From assembly GCF_029813775.1 (NCBI RefSeq), contig NZ_JARVKW010000043.1:1-55458 (forward strand): a stretch of DNA of 55,458 nucleotides. Reading direction: 5' to 3'. Under the pieces are notes generated by a model, which was not told where the DNA came from, did no database searches, and was given only the letters and a program-made list of their open reading frames with translations. The DNA is from Streptomyces sp. DH24. GTDB lineage: Bacteria; Actinomycetota; Actinomycetes; Streptomycetales; Streptomycetaceae. The position numbers and the translations under genes were made by a program. Shown here in pieces: positions 25,093 through 33,866 of this stretch (position 1 is its first letter; every line of letters starts with the position of its first letter).

Positions 25093-26652
25093 ATGACGCA
25101 CGATGCGCACAGTGCCGGCGGAGCTGCCGGTGGCCACGGCCACGCGGTGGTCATCGGCTCCAGTCTCGCCGGTCTGACCGCGGCGCGGGCCCTGGCCAAC
25201 TTCATGGACCGGGTCACCGTGATCGAGCGCGACTGGGTGCCACGCGGACCCGGCAGACGCCGGGGCGTGCCCCAGGCGCGCCACACGCACGGCCTCACCA
25301 CCGCCGCCCAGCACGGCCTGGAGCAGCTGTTCCCCGGCATCGTCAAGGAACTCACCGGCGCCGGGGCGGTCCTCGTCCGCATGACCGAGGACATGCTGCT
25401 GCTCGGCCCGGGCGGATGGCTGCCCCGCGCGGACTGCGACCTGACGACGCTCAGCGCCAGCCGCGACCTCATGGACGCGCTGATACGCGACCGGCTGCGC
25501 GCCGACCCCAGAGTGACCTTCCTGCAGAAGCACGAGGCCCTCTCCCTGGAACCCGGCCGCCAGGACACCGTCACCGGAGTCTGGGTGCGCGCCCGGGACC
25601 CCAAAGCGCCCGACGGCTGGGGCACCCGGCACCTGCTCACCGCCGACTTCGTCGTGGACGCCACCGGACGCGGCTCGCGCGCCCCCCAGTGGCTCGCCGA
25701 ACTCGGCTACGCGCCACCCCGTGAAACGGTCGTCGACGCCCGCACCGCCTTCGCCACCGCCGTGTTCGCGCCGCCCGTCGGCCACGTCGCCGACTGGAAG
25801 AGCCTGCTGCTGATGCCCGCGTCCGGCCACCCGGCCCAGGGCATGCTCAACCCCATCGAGGGCGGCCGCTGGTCGGTGTCGGTCTGCGCCGGCGACGGCG
25901 GACGCCCGCCGGCCGACCACGCCGAACTGCTGCGCGCCGCGGGCACCCTGCGCGACCCCCTGCTGCGCGACGTCCTGGAGGCCGCCACACCGCTCGGCCC
26001 CGTCTACAGCTGCGGCCCCACCGGCAACCGCTGGCGCCACTACGAGAAACTGCGCCGCTGGCCGGACCAGTTCCTCGTCGTCGGCGACGCCTTCGCCGCC
26101 CTCGACCCGGCCCACGGCCAGGGCATGACGGCCGCGGTGCAGTGCGCCCTCGTCCTCGACCAGATGCTGGCCGCCCACGGCACCGCCGTCGGCCTCGGCT
26201 ACCGCTTACGCAGGGCCATCGCCCACCGGCTGGCCCCCGCCTGGCAGGCGAGCACCCGCGCGCTGCGCGCCGCACAGGGGGACCAGAACCAGGACCGGCA
26301 GGCCGGATGGCGGGCCCGGCTCGGCAGCCGGTACGCGGCCCGGCTCGCCGCCGCCGCGACCACCGACCCCTGCGCGGCGACCCTGCTCCTCCAACAGCTC
26401 CAGGCCGCCGCCCCGCCCGCCGCGGCACTGCGGCCCTCGGCGATCCGCGCCGCCCTCCGAGGGCCCCGCGGCCCCGTCCCGGCGGGCCCGCCCAGCACCA
26501 CCCACGGCCCGAACGCCCGCCGGCGCCGCGCCGTCGCACCGGAAGCGCCCGCCATCGGTGTCTCCACCGGCTCCGCCCGCTGGAGACCCGCCACCGGCTC
26601 CTCGGCCCAGTGGCCGACCACCGCGTCCGCCTGTGACCGGCGACAGCCATGA
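25093..26652 (+). CDS. FAD-dependent monooxygenase/oxidoreductase with TTA codon
   Basis: About 519 residues. HAVVIGSSLAGLTAARALA is the N-terminal FAD Rossmann loop, FVVDATGRGSRAPQWL the mid DG-type motif and FLVVGDAFAALDPAHGQGM the C-terminal FAD-ribityl motif of PHBH-fold enzymes; a Pro/Arg-rich tail of about 90 residues follows. The fold suits hydroxylation or epoxidation of an aromatic or prenyl group in the naphthoquinone pathway. ATG 25093 (MTHDAHS) is chosen as the nearest start to the Rossmann fold; TTG 25084 and GTG 25033 are possible. Codon 26206-26208 is TTA, so expression may depend on bldA tRNA. Confidence 0.82.
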   Translation: MTHDAHSAGGAAGGHGHAVVIGSSLAGLTAARALANFMDRVTVIERDWVPRGPGRRRGVPQARHTHGLTTAAQHGLEQLFPGIVKELTGAGAVLVRMTEDMLLLGPGGWLPRADCDLTTLSASRDLMDALIRDRLRADPRVTFLQKHEALSLEPGRQDTVTGVWVRARDPKAPDGWGTRHLLTADFVVDATGRGSRAPQWLAELGYAPPRETVVDARTAFATAVFAPPVGHVADWKSLLLMPASGHPAQGMLNPIEGGRWSVSVCAGDGGRPPADHAELLRAAGTLRDPLLRDVLEAATPLGPVYSCGPTGNRWRHYEKLRRWPDQFLVVGDAFAALDPAHGQGMTAAVQCALVLDQMLAAHGTAVGLGYRLRRAIAHRLAPAWQASTRALRAAQGDQNQDRQAGWRARLGSRYAARLAAAATTDPCAATLLLQQLQAAAPPAAALRPSAIRAALRGPRGPVPAGPPSTTHGPNARRRRAVAPEAPAIGVSTGSARWRPATGSSAQWPTTASACDRRQP

Positions 26653-27059
26653 CCTCCGCCGCCGCATCACCCGGCAGCCGCACCCGGCCGCAGGCCGCAC
26701 AGCGCACAGTCCTACGCTTCCCTCATGACAAAAGCGAATCAACTGGCGCCTGCAGAGGCGGACTTGAGAGACGTGCTTCCGCACGGCGCTCACAACAGGC
26801 CCGCGTCCTGTGCCCAGTTGAGCAAGAAGAGGGGCGACATGCACTCTGCTGACTCGCAACTCGCTCGAGAAAGACTTGAGTTGAAACCACACTTAGGCTT
26901 GAGGGCGGTTGTCCGGCCACGACGTGCGTCGATAGCGTTCCAGCTGCTCCAAGGCACGGGCCCGCTGGCGCCGCGGCAGGCCACCCCGAGCACCGACCAC
27001 GTACCGGCCGGATCGGGTGTGTCTGTGACGATCGAGCGGCGAGGGGAGGGTGCGCGGGT
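26653..27059. promoter_or_regulatory. intergenic region with repeated CTTGAG elements before qcrB paralogue
   Basis: About 400 bases, more AT-rich than the surroundings. CTTGAG occurs at 26763, 26875 and 26898 with a related TTGAG at 26818. The 23-bp spacing of the last two, near two helical turns, is compatible with a regulator binding one face. No confident promoter pair. The short frame starting at 26725 is not convincing. Confidence 0.35.
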
Positions 27060-28763
27060 ATGAGCACGACCGAAACTGCGCCGCCGGGTGCGCGCACCGA
27101 GGCGTCGAAGGGCGTTCGCATCGCCGACTGGGCGGACGGACGGCTCGGGATCTACCACTTCCGGTTCCTGGTCCGCAAGGTCTTTCCCGACCACTGGACG
27201 TTCATGTTCGGTGAGATCGCGCTCTACAGCTTCATCATGCTGTTGCTCACCGGTTTCTGGCTCACCATGTTCTTCGACCCGAGCATGACGGAAACCGTCT
27301 ACGAGGGGTCCTACGCCCCGCTGCACGGCATCCACATGTCGCGGGCCTACGAGTCCACGATCGAGATCACCTTCGACGTGCGCGGCGGCCTGCTGATCCG
27401 GCAGCTGCACCACTGGTCGGCCCTGGTGATGATCGGCGCCCTGTGCATCCACACGCTGCGGCACTTCCTCACCGGTTCGTTCCGCAAGCCGCGTGAGGCC
27501 AACTGGCTGATCGGCTTCACGCTCCTCGTCCTGGTCACCCTGGAGGGCTTCGTCGGGTACTCGCTCCCCGACGACCTGCTCTCGGGCACCGGCCTGCGCA
27601 TCGCCGAGGGCGTCACCCTCGCCATCCCGCTGGTCGGCACGTACCTGACGATGTTCCTGTTCGGCGGCGAGTACCCGGGTCACGACGTGATCGGCCGGTT
27701 CTACAGCTTCCACATCCTGCTGCTGCCGGGCATCATCCTCGCCCTGGTCACCGTCCACCTGATCCTGGTCTTCTACCACAAGCACACCCAGTTCAGGGGC
27801 CCCGCGCGCACCGAGCAGAACGTCGTCGGCCAGCCCCTGATGCCGCACTACACGGCCAAGGCCGGCGGCTTCTTCTTCCTGGTCACCGGTCTGCTGGCGC
27901 TCCTCGCCGGCATCGCCCAGATCAACCCGGTGTGGCGCTACGGCCCCTACCGCGCCGACCAGATCTCCCAGGGTTCGCAGCCCGACTGGTACATGGGCTT
28001 CCTGGAGGGTGCCCTGCGCGCCATGCCCGCCTGGGAGTTCGTCCTGCCCGGCGGCTACACCGTCAACATGGGCGTGCTGCTCCCGGCCGTCGTCCTGCCC
28101 ACGGTGATGATGGCGGTGATCGCCCTGTGGCCGTTCCTGGAGGCCTGGGTCACCGGGGACACCCGGGAGCACCACCTCCTCGACCGGCCGCGCGACCACC
28201 CCACGCGGACCGCGTTCGGCATCGCGTTCGTCTCCCTGTACCTGGTGCTGTTCTTCGGCGGCGCCAACGACGTCCTGGCCGAACGGTTCCACCTCTCGCT
28301 GAACGGCATCACCTGGGCGGTACGGATCGGCGTCTTCGTGGTCCCGGCGCTCACGTACGTCATCACCAAGCGGATCTGCCTCGCCCTGCAGCGGCGGGAG
28401 CGCGACAAGCTCCTGCACGGCCGCGAGACCGGACGGATCCGCAGGCTGCCGCACGGCGAGTTCGTCGAGGTGCACGAGCCGCTCGACCGCTGGCATCAGT
28501 ACACCCTGCTGGCCAGGGAGGACTACAAGCCCCTGCCGGTGCCCGAGGCCGAACACAACGGCGTGCCCAACCCGCGGTTCCGCAAGGAGATGCTGCGCTA
28601 CAAGCTCAGCCGCTGGCTGTACGGCGGACAGATCCCGAAGCCGACACCGCAGGAGCTGGAGCACGCGGCCCTGGAGCACGGCGACCACTCGCCCAACGGA
28701 CACGTGGCGATCGGCGCGCAGCGCTCCGCCGAGGGCCGGGAGTCGGACCAGGCGCTGAACTGA
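27060..28763 (+). CDS. qcrB: orphan cytochrome b subunit of the cytochrome bc complex (QcrB paralogue)
   Basis: A 567-residue membrane protein with 8-9 hydrophobic segments. Haem-ligating histidines are visible in LHHWSALVMIGALCIHTLRHF-like segments split around residues 118-138 and in FYSFHILLLPGIILALVTVH; the Qo-site PDWY motif is present (SQGSQPDWYMGFLEGALRAM). The cytosolic tail (RLPHGEFVEVHEPL) matches actinobacterial QcrB. Normal qcrB sits in qcrCAB beside cytochrome c oxidase genes; here there is no qcrA or qcrC, so this is a second copy. Inside a naphthoquinone cluster it is best read as a target-duplication resistance gene, because naphthoquinones can occupy the Qo site. ATG 27060 follows GAGGGGAGG. 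A hairpin terminator follows. Confidence 0.92.
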   Translation: MSTTETAPPGARTEASKGVRIADWADGRLGIYHFRFLVRKVFPDHWTFMFGEIALYSFIMLLLTGFWLTMFFDPSMTETVYEGSYAPLHGIHMSRAYESTIEITFDVRGGLLIRQLHHWSALVMIGALCIHTLRHFLTGSFRKPREANWLIGFTLLVLVTLEGFVGYSLPDDLLSGTGLRIAEGVTLAIPLVGTYLTMFLFGGEYPGHDVIGRFYSFHILLLPGIILALVTVHLILVFYHKHTQFRGPARTEQNVVGQPLMPHYTAKAGGFFFLVTGLLALLAGIAQINPVWRYGPYRADQISQGSQPDWYMGFLEGALRAMPAWEFVLPGGYTVNMGVLLPAVVLPTVMMAVIALWPFLEAWVTGDTREHHLLDRPRDHPTRTAFGIAFVSLYLVLFFGGANDVLAERFHLSLNGITWAVRIGVFVVPALTYVITKRICLALQRRERDKLLHGRETGRIRRLPHGEFVEVHEPLDRWHQYTLLAREDYKPLPVPEAEHNGVPNPRFRKEMLRYKLSRWLYGGQIPKPTPQELEHAALEHGDHSPNGHVAIGAQRSAEGRESDQALN

Positions 28764-28794
28764 CCCGGCACAGCAGAGGGCCGGGAAAGTAGCG

Positions 28795-28840
28795 GCGGCG
28801 CGGGTGATCAGGGGACGGTCACCCGCGCCGCTTTCCTTTC
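28795..28840 (+). terminator. hairpin terminator after qcrB paralogue
   Basis: GCGGCGCGGGTGA (28795-28807) pairs with 28819-28831, followed by TTTCCTTTCC. It isolates the qcrB paralogue as a single-gene transcript. Confidence 0.75.
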
Positions 28841-29046
28841 CACCCGTCCCCTGCCCGTCCCCGCCCGTCCCCGTCCCTCCTCGCCCGCCCCCGCGCGCTG
28901 CCCTCCCCGCCCGCCGTCTCCGCCGCTCGCCGTCGTCACCGCCCGTCGGTGAACGTCCGCACCGCGCGGGAGCCCCGTCCAGCCGGCCGGGCCCCGTTCC
29001 CTTTCCGGTTGTCCGGCGTACGCGCCGGAGTGTCCACGGAGGCCCG

Positions 29047-29412
29047 ATGAGCAGATTCCCCTGGCGCCGGGGCGCACCCCGGGCCGAGTCCATCACCCGG
29101 GCGCGTACCGGCCTGACACGTGACCTGCACGGCCGTCAGCGCCGCTACCTCACGGCCATGCTGGTGCGCACCGCCTGCGTGGTCGTGATGGCAGCCACCT
29201 GGAGCCGGTGGCCGGTCCTCGCGGTCTGCGCCCTGGTCGGCGCGGTCGTCATCCCGTACGCCGCCGTGGTGGTCGCACAGGCCCACTGGCGCCAGCAACG
29301 GGGCACGCGGTACACGGTGGAGCGGGTGCCCGAGGCCCGGGAGGAGCCCGCCGCCCGCGTCGTCCTGGAGCCCACCCTCATCCTGCCGCCGGAGCGGAAC
29401 AAGGCGGCCTGA
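29047..29412 (+). CDS. DUF3099 membrane protein
   Basis: A 121-residue protein. ESITRARTGLTRDLHGRQRRYL followed by two hydrophobic segments (MLVRTACVVVMAA and VLAVCALVGAVVIPYAAVVVA) is the DUF3099 pattern common in Streptomyces cores. ATG 29047 has GGAGG 5 bases upstream. A 20-bp hairpin follows. Function unknown; probably not biosynthetic. Confidence 0.8.
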   Translation: MSRFPWRRGAPRAESITRARTGLTRDLHGRQRRYLTAMLVRTACVVVMAATWSRWPVLAVCALVGAVVIPYAAVVVAQAHWRQQRGTRYTVERVPEAREEPAARVVLEPTLILPPERNKAA

Positions 29413-29440
29413 GACCGGCCCGCCGGCCGCCCGCGCACAC

Positions 29441-29485
29441 CGACGGCTCCTGCGGATCGCCGGGCGCGATCCGCAGGAGCCGTCG
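29441..29485. terminator. 20-bp bidirectional terminator
   Basis: Arm 29441-29460 pairs perfectly with 29466-29485 across CGGGC. It lies between convergent genes (DUF3099 and the MFS exporter) and serves both. Confidence 0.8.
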
Positions 29486-29520
29486 TGCGAGGTGCCGACC
29501 GGTGTCCGCCGGCGGCCGGT

Positions 29521-30831
29521 TCAGTGCTTGGGCCGCTCCGCCGGCAGGTTCTCCCACGGGCGGCACATGACCAGCAGGGTGACGATCGCGGCCACCGCGC
29601 TGCCCAGCTGGACCGCGGCCAGCGGCGCCGCCGAGCCCTTCCCGCCGAGGCCGACGAGCAGCGTGCCCAGCGCGCCCATGGTGTAGGTGGCGGTGCCGAC
29701 CAGCGCGGAGGCGGAGCCCGCGGCGTGCGGGGTGCGCATCATGGCGAGCGCGTTGGTGTTGGGCAGCACCATGCCCAGCGCCGAGGTCACGACGAACAGG
29801 CAGCACGCGACCGGGACGATACCCGTGTCGCCGAACGCGCCGCTCGTCACCAGCATCATCACCACGCCCGCGGCGGCGATCAGGGAGAGCCCGAACGCGA
29901 GGACCTTGTCCAGGCGGACCCGGCCCACCAGCAGCTTGCCGTTGACGCGGCCGACGACCATCATGCCGAGCGAGTTGAGGCCGTAGACCAGGGAGAAGGC
30001 CTGCGGGGACGCCCCGTAGAGCTCCTGGATCACGAACGGCGACGCGGCTATGTAGGAGAACAGCACACCGAACGTGAAGCCGTGCACCACCACGTACCCG
30101 CTGAAGACCCGGTCGGCGGCCAGCCCGCGCATGGTGAACAGCGCGCCCAGCACACCACCGCCCCGGCGCCGCTCCAGCGGAAGCGTCTCGGGCAGCCGCC
30201 GCCAGACCATCGCGGTGAGCGCGACACCGACCGCGGCCAGCACGAGGAAGACACCCCGCCAGGCGGTGAACCGCAGCACCTGCCCCCCGAGGAGGGGAGC
30301 GATGACCGGCGCGAGGCTGGAGACCAGCAGCAGCGTGGAGAAGAACCGGGCCATCTCCACGCCGTCGTACAGGTCACGGACGACCGCACGGGCGATGACG
30401 ACCCCGGCCGCACCCGCCAGGCCCTGGAGCAGCCGGAACCCGATCAGCAGCTCGACGGAGGGCGCGACGGCGCAGCTCACGGACGCGACGACATAGATCA
30501 GCATGCCGGCCAGCAGCGGTCGGCGCCGCCCCCACCGGTCGCTCATCGGACCCACCACGAGCTGCCCGAGCGCCATGCCGGCCAGGCACGCGGTCAGTGT
30601 CAGCTGACCGCTCGACGCGGACGAGCCGAAGGTGTGCGCGACGTCCGGCAGCGCCGGGAGGTACATGTCCATCGACAGCGGCGGCACCGCGGACAGGGCG
30701 CCGAGCATGAAGGTGATGAGAAACCCGGTCCGCCGCAGCTTCTTCAGCCTGTCGTCGGCACCACCCTTGCCCCGCGCCTGTGGCGATGGGAACCGCTTGC
30801 TCCTTACGGTGGCTTCCTCGGCGCGAGACAT
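29521..30831 (-). CDS. MFS drug exporter, Bcr/CflA type
   Basis: A 436-residue 12-helix drug:H+ antiporter. PPLSMDMYLPALPDVA at the start of helix 1 is the Bcr/CflA signature, GPMSDRWGRRRPLLAG the MFS loop 2-3 motif and LVSSLAPVIAPLLGG helix 5. It is transcribed away from the AraC/THN-synthase operon. It may export the product or be a general resistance gene. Confidence 0.9.
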   Translation of the reverse strand: MSRAEEATVRSKRFPSPQARGKGGADDRLKKLRRTGFLITFMLGALSAVPPLSMDMYLPALPDVAHTFGSSASSGQLTLTACLAGMALGQLVVGPMSDRWGRRRPLLAGMLIYVVASVSCAVAPSVELLIGFRLLQGLAGAAGVVIARAVVRDLYDGVEMARFFSTLLLVSSLAPVIAPLLGGQVLRFTAWRGVFLVLAAVGVALTAMVWRRLPETLPLERRRGGGVLGALFTMRGLAADRVFSGYVVVHGFTFGVLFSYIAASPFVIQELYGASPQAFSLVYGLNSLGMMVVGRVNGKLLVGRVRLDKVLAFGLSLIAAAGVVMMLVTSGAFGDTGIVPVACCLFVVTSALGMVLPNTNALAMMRTPHAAGSASALVGTATYTMGALGTLLVGLGGKGSAAPLAAVQLGSAVAAIVTLLVMCRPWENLPAERPKH

Positions 30832-30984
30832 TCGCCCTCCGTGTCCGTTGTGTTGGGATACAGGGGCGATGGTGGCAGCAGCGCGCTACAGAGCCGGTCG
30901 GGTACGACTGGCGTGCTGCGTACGGGGCTCGCGCGCTGCCTATCGTCCGCCACATGAACTCTGGCGAGAACAGCGGAAGTTGGC

Positions 30985-31040
30985 GTGATCCACGTCACTT
31001 CGAGGCGCTCTTGGCGCGCCGACGGCAACCGTGTCACTAT
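30985..31040 (+). promoter_or_regulatory. promoter and operator block upstream of the AraC/THN-synthase operon
   Basis: GTGATCCACGTCACTTC (30985-31001), then AGGCG, TTGGCG (-35, 31011-31016), 18 bp, CACTAT (-10, 31035-31040) and ACCTCCCCTGCCC downstream. The block aligns without gaps to the minus-strand region 20050-19995 upstream of the mevalonate operon: 28 of 32 bases match from the GTGA to the TTGGCG, and the -10 region is identical. Two unrelated intergenic regions conserving box order and spacing implies common control. Confidence 0.7.
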
Positions 31041-31367
31041 TTCGGCACACCTCCCCTGCCCGAAAACGCCTCGCGTCGCAGGGGATTGAGCGCCGCCTTT
31101 CCCGTTCGTCCCGGCATCGCCGAGCTCTGACACCGCTCGCAGCCGCCCGCGGCGCAGCTTCTCCCCCTGAGTGCTCGTCGGCTCCGGCCATGGCCGTGAC
31201 CGCGCGCTGCGGGCCCGGTTCTCCACTTCCTCGCCGCCCGGCTGTCAGGCGTGCCCGTCTCCATCGAACCGGAGACCGAGTGGGTCCGCCGCAGGCCTCG
31301 TCCCGTCGACCGGCGACCCTCGAGCGGCCCGCGCCGGCGGCCACATGATCGCCATCAGGAGCCCTTC
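31041..31367. other. leader between the shared promoter and the AraC gene
   Basis: About 330 bases containing only shadow frames. As with the mevalonate operon, the putative promoter is followed by a leader of roughly 330-350 nt. No structured RNA was recognised. Confidence 0.4.
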
Positions 31368-32132
31368 ATGGAGCACCTAGTGCAGCATGCCGTCACCACG
31401 ATCCGCGAACGCTTCTGGGAACCGCTGAGCCTCGACGAGCTGGCCCGGAGCGCCATGGTCAGCAAGTACTACTTCCTGCGCGTGTTCACCCGGGTCACCG
31501 GTGTGACTCCGGGACGGTTCCTGTGCGCGGTGCGCATCCAGGAGGCCAAGCGCCTGCTCATGACCACCTCGCTCACCGTCGCCGAGATCGCGGTACGCGT
31601 CGGATACAGCAGCACCGGCAGCTTCACCCGCCGCTTCACCGAGCTGGTGGGACTGTCCCCCACGCACTACCGCAGACTCTCGCTCGAAACCCCGGGCGAG
31701 AAGCGGGAGCCGGCGCGGCCCGAAGCAGCCTCGGCCGCCCCACCCGCGCCGTCGGCGGCCCGCTGTTCCGGCACGGTGACGGGGGTGCTGCACACCGCGG
31801 GCACCGTGCTCTCGCCGGTCCACGTCGGCGCCTTCGACAGCGCCATGCTCCAGGGCACCCCCGCCTCGTGGAGCAGCGTGACCGCGCCGGGGCGCTTCAC
31901 CCTGACCCGGGTGCCCGCCGGCACCTGGTACATCCACGCGGTCGCCCAGGCCCGGCCCGCCGGCAGCGCCGCCGACACGGAACCCGTCCCACTGACGGCG
32001 ACCGCGGGCCCGGTGCGGGTCAAGGACGACACCGCCCGCCGTATCGACATCACCCTGTCCCCGCCGGACTGGTCCCGGCCACCGATCCTCTCCGCCCTGA
32101 TGGACCTCGACCCACAGCCGATGGCGGCCTGA
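31368..32132 (+). CDS. AraC-family regulator with C-terminal beta-sandwich-like domain
   Basis: A 254-residue protein. Residues 1-105 hold two AraC HTH motifs (PLSLDELARSAMVSKYYFLR, then LTVAEIAVRVGYSSTGSFTR and FTELVGLSPTHYRRL). Residues 135-250 form a beta-rich region (CSGTVTGVLHTAGTVLSPVHV, GRFTLTRVPAGTWYIHAVAQ) resembling carboxypeptidase-regulatory-like folds. ATG 31368 has AGGAG upstream; the longer frame is not protein-like. It is the first gene behind the shared promoter block and lies 65 bp before the THN synthase gene, so it is probably cotranscribed with and possibly controls the core operon. The HTH being N-terminal rather than C-terminal is characteristic of this Streptomyces subgroup. 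Confidence 0.88.
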   Translation: MEHLVQHAVTTIRERFWEPLSLDELARSAMVSKYYFLRVFTRVTGVTPGRFLCAVRIQEAKRLLMTTSLTVAEIAVRVGYSSTGSFTRRFTELVGLSPTHYRRLSLETPGEKREPARPEAASAAPPAPSAARCSGTVTGVLHTAGTVLSPVHVGAFDSAMLQGTPASWSSVTAPGRFTLTRVPAGTWYIHAVAQARPAGSAADTEPVPLTATAGPVRVKDDTARRIDITLSPPDWSRPPILSALMDLDPQPMAA

Positions 32133-32197
32133 CCCCGGCCGGACGCTGTGCGCACAGCACGTATCCCAAGGCAGACTCAAGAGAAAGCGGATCCGAT

Positions 32198-33265
32198 ATG
32201 CCCAGGCTATGCAAGCCCGCGGTGCAGGCGCCGGAACACGTCATCACGATGGAAGAGACTCTGGACTTCGCCCAGAGGGTCCACGCAGGAAAGCCCCAAC
32301 TGCCCCTCGCGCTCCGCCTGATACGCAACACAGGAGTGCAGAAGCGGCACATCGTCCAGCCCATCGAGAAGACCCTCCACCACCCGGGTCTGACGGAACG
32401 CAACCGCATCTACGAGGCCGAGTCCAAGAAGCGCACCCCGGCGGTCGTCGAGGAGGCGCTGAAGAACGCCGACGTCGCGGCCCGTGACATCGACGCCATC
32501 ATCTACGTGTCCTGCACCGGCTTCCTGATGCCGTCGCTGACCGCGTGGCTCATCAACACCATGGGCCTGCGCCCCGACACCCGGCAGATCCCCATCGCCC
32601 AGCTCGGCTGCGCCGCCGGCGGCGCAGCGATCAACCGCGCCCACGACTTCTGCGTGGCCCACCCCGGCAGCAACGTCCTCATCGTCTCCGCCGAGTTCTG
32701 CTCGCTGTGCTACCAGCCCGACATGGACGACATCGGCTCGCTGCTGTCCGACGGCCTGTTCGGCGACGCGGTCGCGGCCGCCGTGGTGCGCGGCAGCGGC
32801 GGCGTCGGCATCGAGCTGGAGCGCAACGCCTCCTACCTCATCCCGCACACCGAGGACTGGATCTCCTACTCCGTGCGCGACACCGGCTTCCACTTCCAGC
32901 TCGACCGCCGGGTGCCGGGCACGATGGAGCCGCTGGCCCCCGTCCTGCGCGAGTTCGCCAAGGACCACAGCTGGGACGCCGGCAAGCTCGACTTCTACAT
33001 CGTGCACGCCGGCGGCCCGCGCATCCTGGACGACCTCGCCAAGTTCCTCGAGGTCGACCGCAGCGTGTTCCGCCACAGCTGGTCCACCCTCAGCGAGTAC
33101 GGGAACATCGCCAGCGCCGTCGTCCTCGAAGCCGCCCGCCGGCTCATCGAGGAGGAGACCCCCGCGCCCGGCGCCACCGGTCTCATCGCGGGCTTCGGTC
33201 CCGGCATCACCGCCGAGATGGCGCTCGGCACCTGGGCCGACCACACGCCCCAGACCATCGACTGA
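32198..33265 (+). CDS. rppA: 1,3,6,8-tetrahydroxynaphthalene synthase (type III PKS)
   Basis: A 355-residue chalcone-synthase-fold enzyme that condenses five malonyl-CoA into THN. Catalytic Cys is in IAQLGCAAGGAAI (about residue 138), His in FYIVHAGGPRILDD and Asn in LSEYGNIASAVV; YVSCTGFLMPSL and LIAGFGPGITAEM are family landmarks. It is closely RppA-like and heads the core operon of cupin, aminotransferase, ligase and cis-prenyltransferase. This order resembles furaquinocin, napyradiomycin and naphterpin-type clusters and marks the product as a THN-derived meroterpenoid. Confidence 0.96.
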   Translation: MPRLCKPAVQAPEHVITMEETLDFAQRVHAGKPQLPLALRLIRNTGVQKRHIVQPIEKTLHHPGLTERNRIYEAESKKRTPAVVEEALKNADVAARDIDAIIYVSCTGFLMPSLTAWLINTMGLRPDTRQIPIAQLGCAAGGAAINRAHDFCVAHPGSNVLIVSAEFCSLCYQPDMDDIGSLLSDGLFGDAVAAAVVRGSGGVGIELERNASYLIPHTEDWISYSVRDTGFHFQLDRRVPGTMEPLAPVLREFAKDHSWDAGKLDFYIVHAGGPRILDDLAKFLEVDRSVFRHSWSTLSEYGNIASAVVLEAARRLIEEETPAPGATGLIAGFGPGITAEMALGTWADHTPQTID

Positions 33266-33294
33266 ACCCGCGCGCGGACAAGGAAGCGACGAGT

Positions 33295-33852
33295 ATGACT
33301 GACCTCATCCTCCCGGCGGGTGCGGGGCGGAAACTGATCACCCCGGCACAGGAGGTGACCTTCAAGGCCACGGCGGAGATGGGATCCTCCGTGTCGATCT
33401 TCGAGGTGGTCGTCCCGCCCGGCTTCGACGTCGGGGCGCACGTGCACGACCACTCCCAGGAGTTCTTCTACGTCCTGGACGGCGAGCTCGACCTGCTGTG
33501 CTTCGAGCCGACCGAACGCACGAAGGACACCTGGCACTCCTGGCAGTCCCCCAAGGGCGACCGCGTCGTCCGGGCGGGTGAGGGCAGCTGCATGTTCGTG
33601 CCCCCCGGCACTCCGCACGCGTTCCGCAACGCCACGGACAAGCCCGCCAAGATGCTCTTCCAGTGCCTGCCCTCGCCCGACCACGAGGACTACTTCGAGG
33701 AGATCGCGGAGATCTGGTCGCGCGGCACCGCGGTGGACCCCGCGGCCGTCGAGGAGATGCGCAAGCGCTACGACGTCAAGCAGCTCACGCCCCTGCGCTT
33801 CGAACCTCCCACCCTTGTTCCCGCCCAGACGGCAACCGAGCGCGAGAGCTGA
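33295..33852 (+). CDS. cupin monooxygenase (THN to flaviolin)
   Basis: A 185-residue single cupin. Metal-binding motif 1 is visible in GAHVHDHSQEFFYVLDGELD and motif 2 in FVPPGTPHAFRNA. MomA/Fur2-type cupins adjacent to THN synthase oxidise THN to the quinone flaviolin, and that role is inferred here. ATG 33295 has AAGGAAG upstream; the gene ends 14 bp before the aminotransferase start. The C-terminal 50 residues (DHEDYFEEIAEIWSRGT) form a helical extension. Confidence 0.9.
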   Translation: MTDLILPAGAGRKLITPAQEVTFKATAEMGSSVSIFEVVVPPGFDVGAHVHDHSQEFFYVLDGELDLLCFEPTERTKDTWHSWQSPKGDRVVRAGEGSCMFVPPGTPHAFRNATDKPAKMLFQCLPSPDHEDYFEEIAEIWSRGTAVDPAAVEEMRKRYDVKQLTPLRFEPPTLVPAQTATERES

Positions 33853-33866
33853 CGGAGATGAGCACG

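Noticed and set aside
26725..27063. 112-codon ORF upstream of the qcrB paralogue
   Set aside because: No domain, mixed composition and lies over the expected promoter region; more likely intergenic.
27060..28763. Core respiratory qcrB
   Set aside because: No qcrA, qcrC or cta genes nearby and surrounded by pathway genes with its own terminator.
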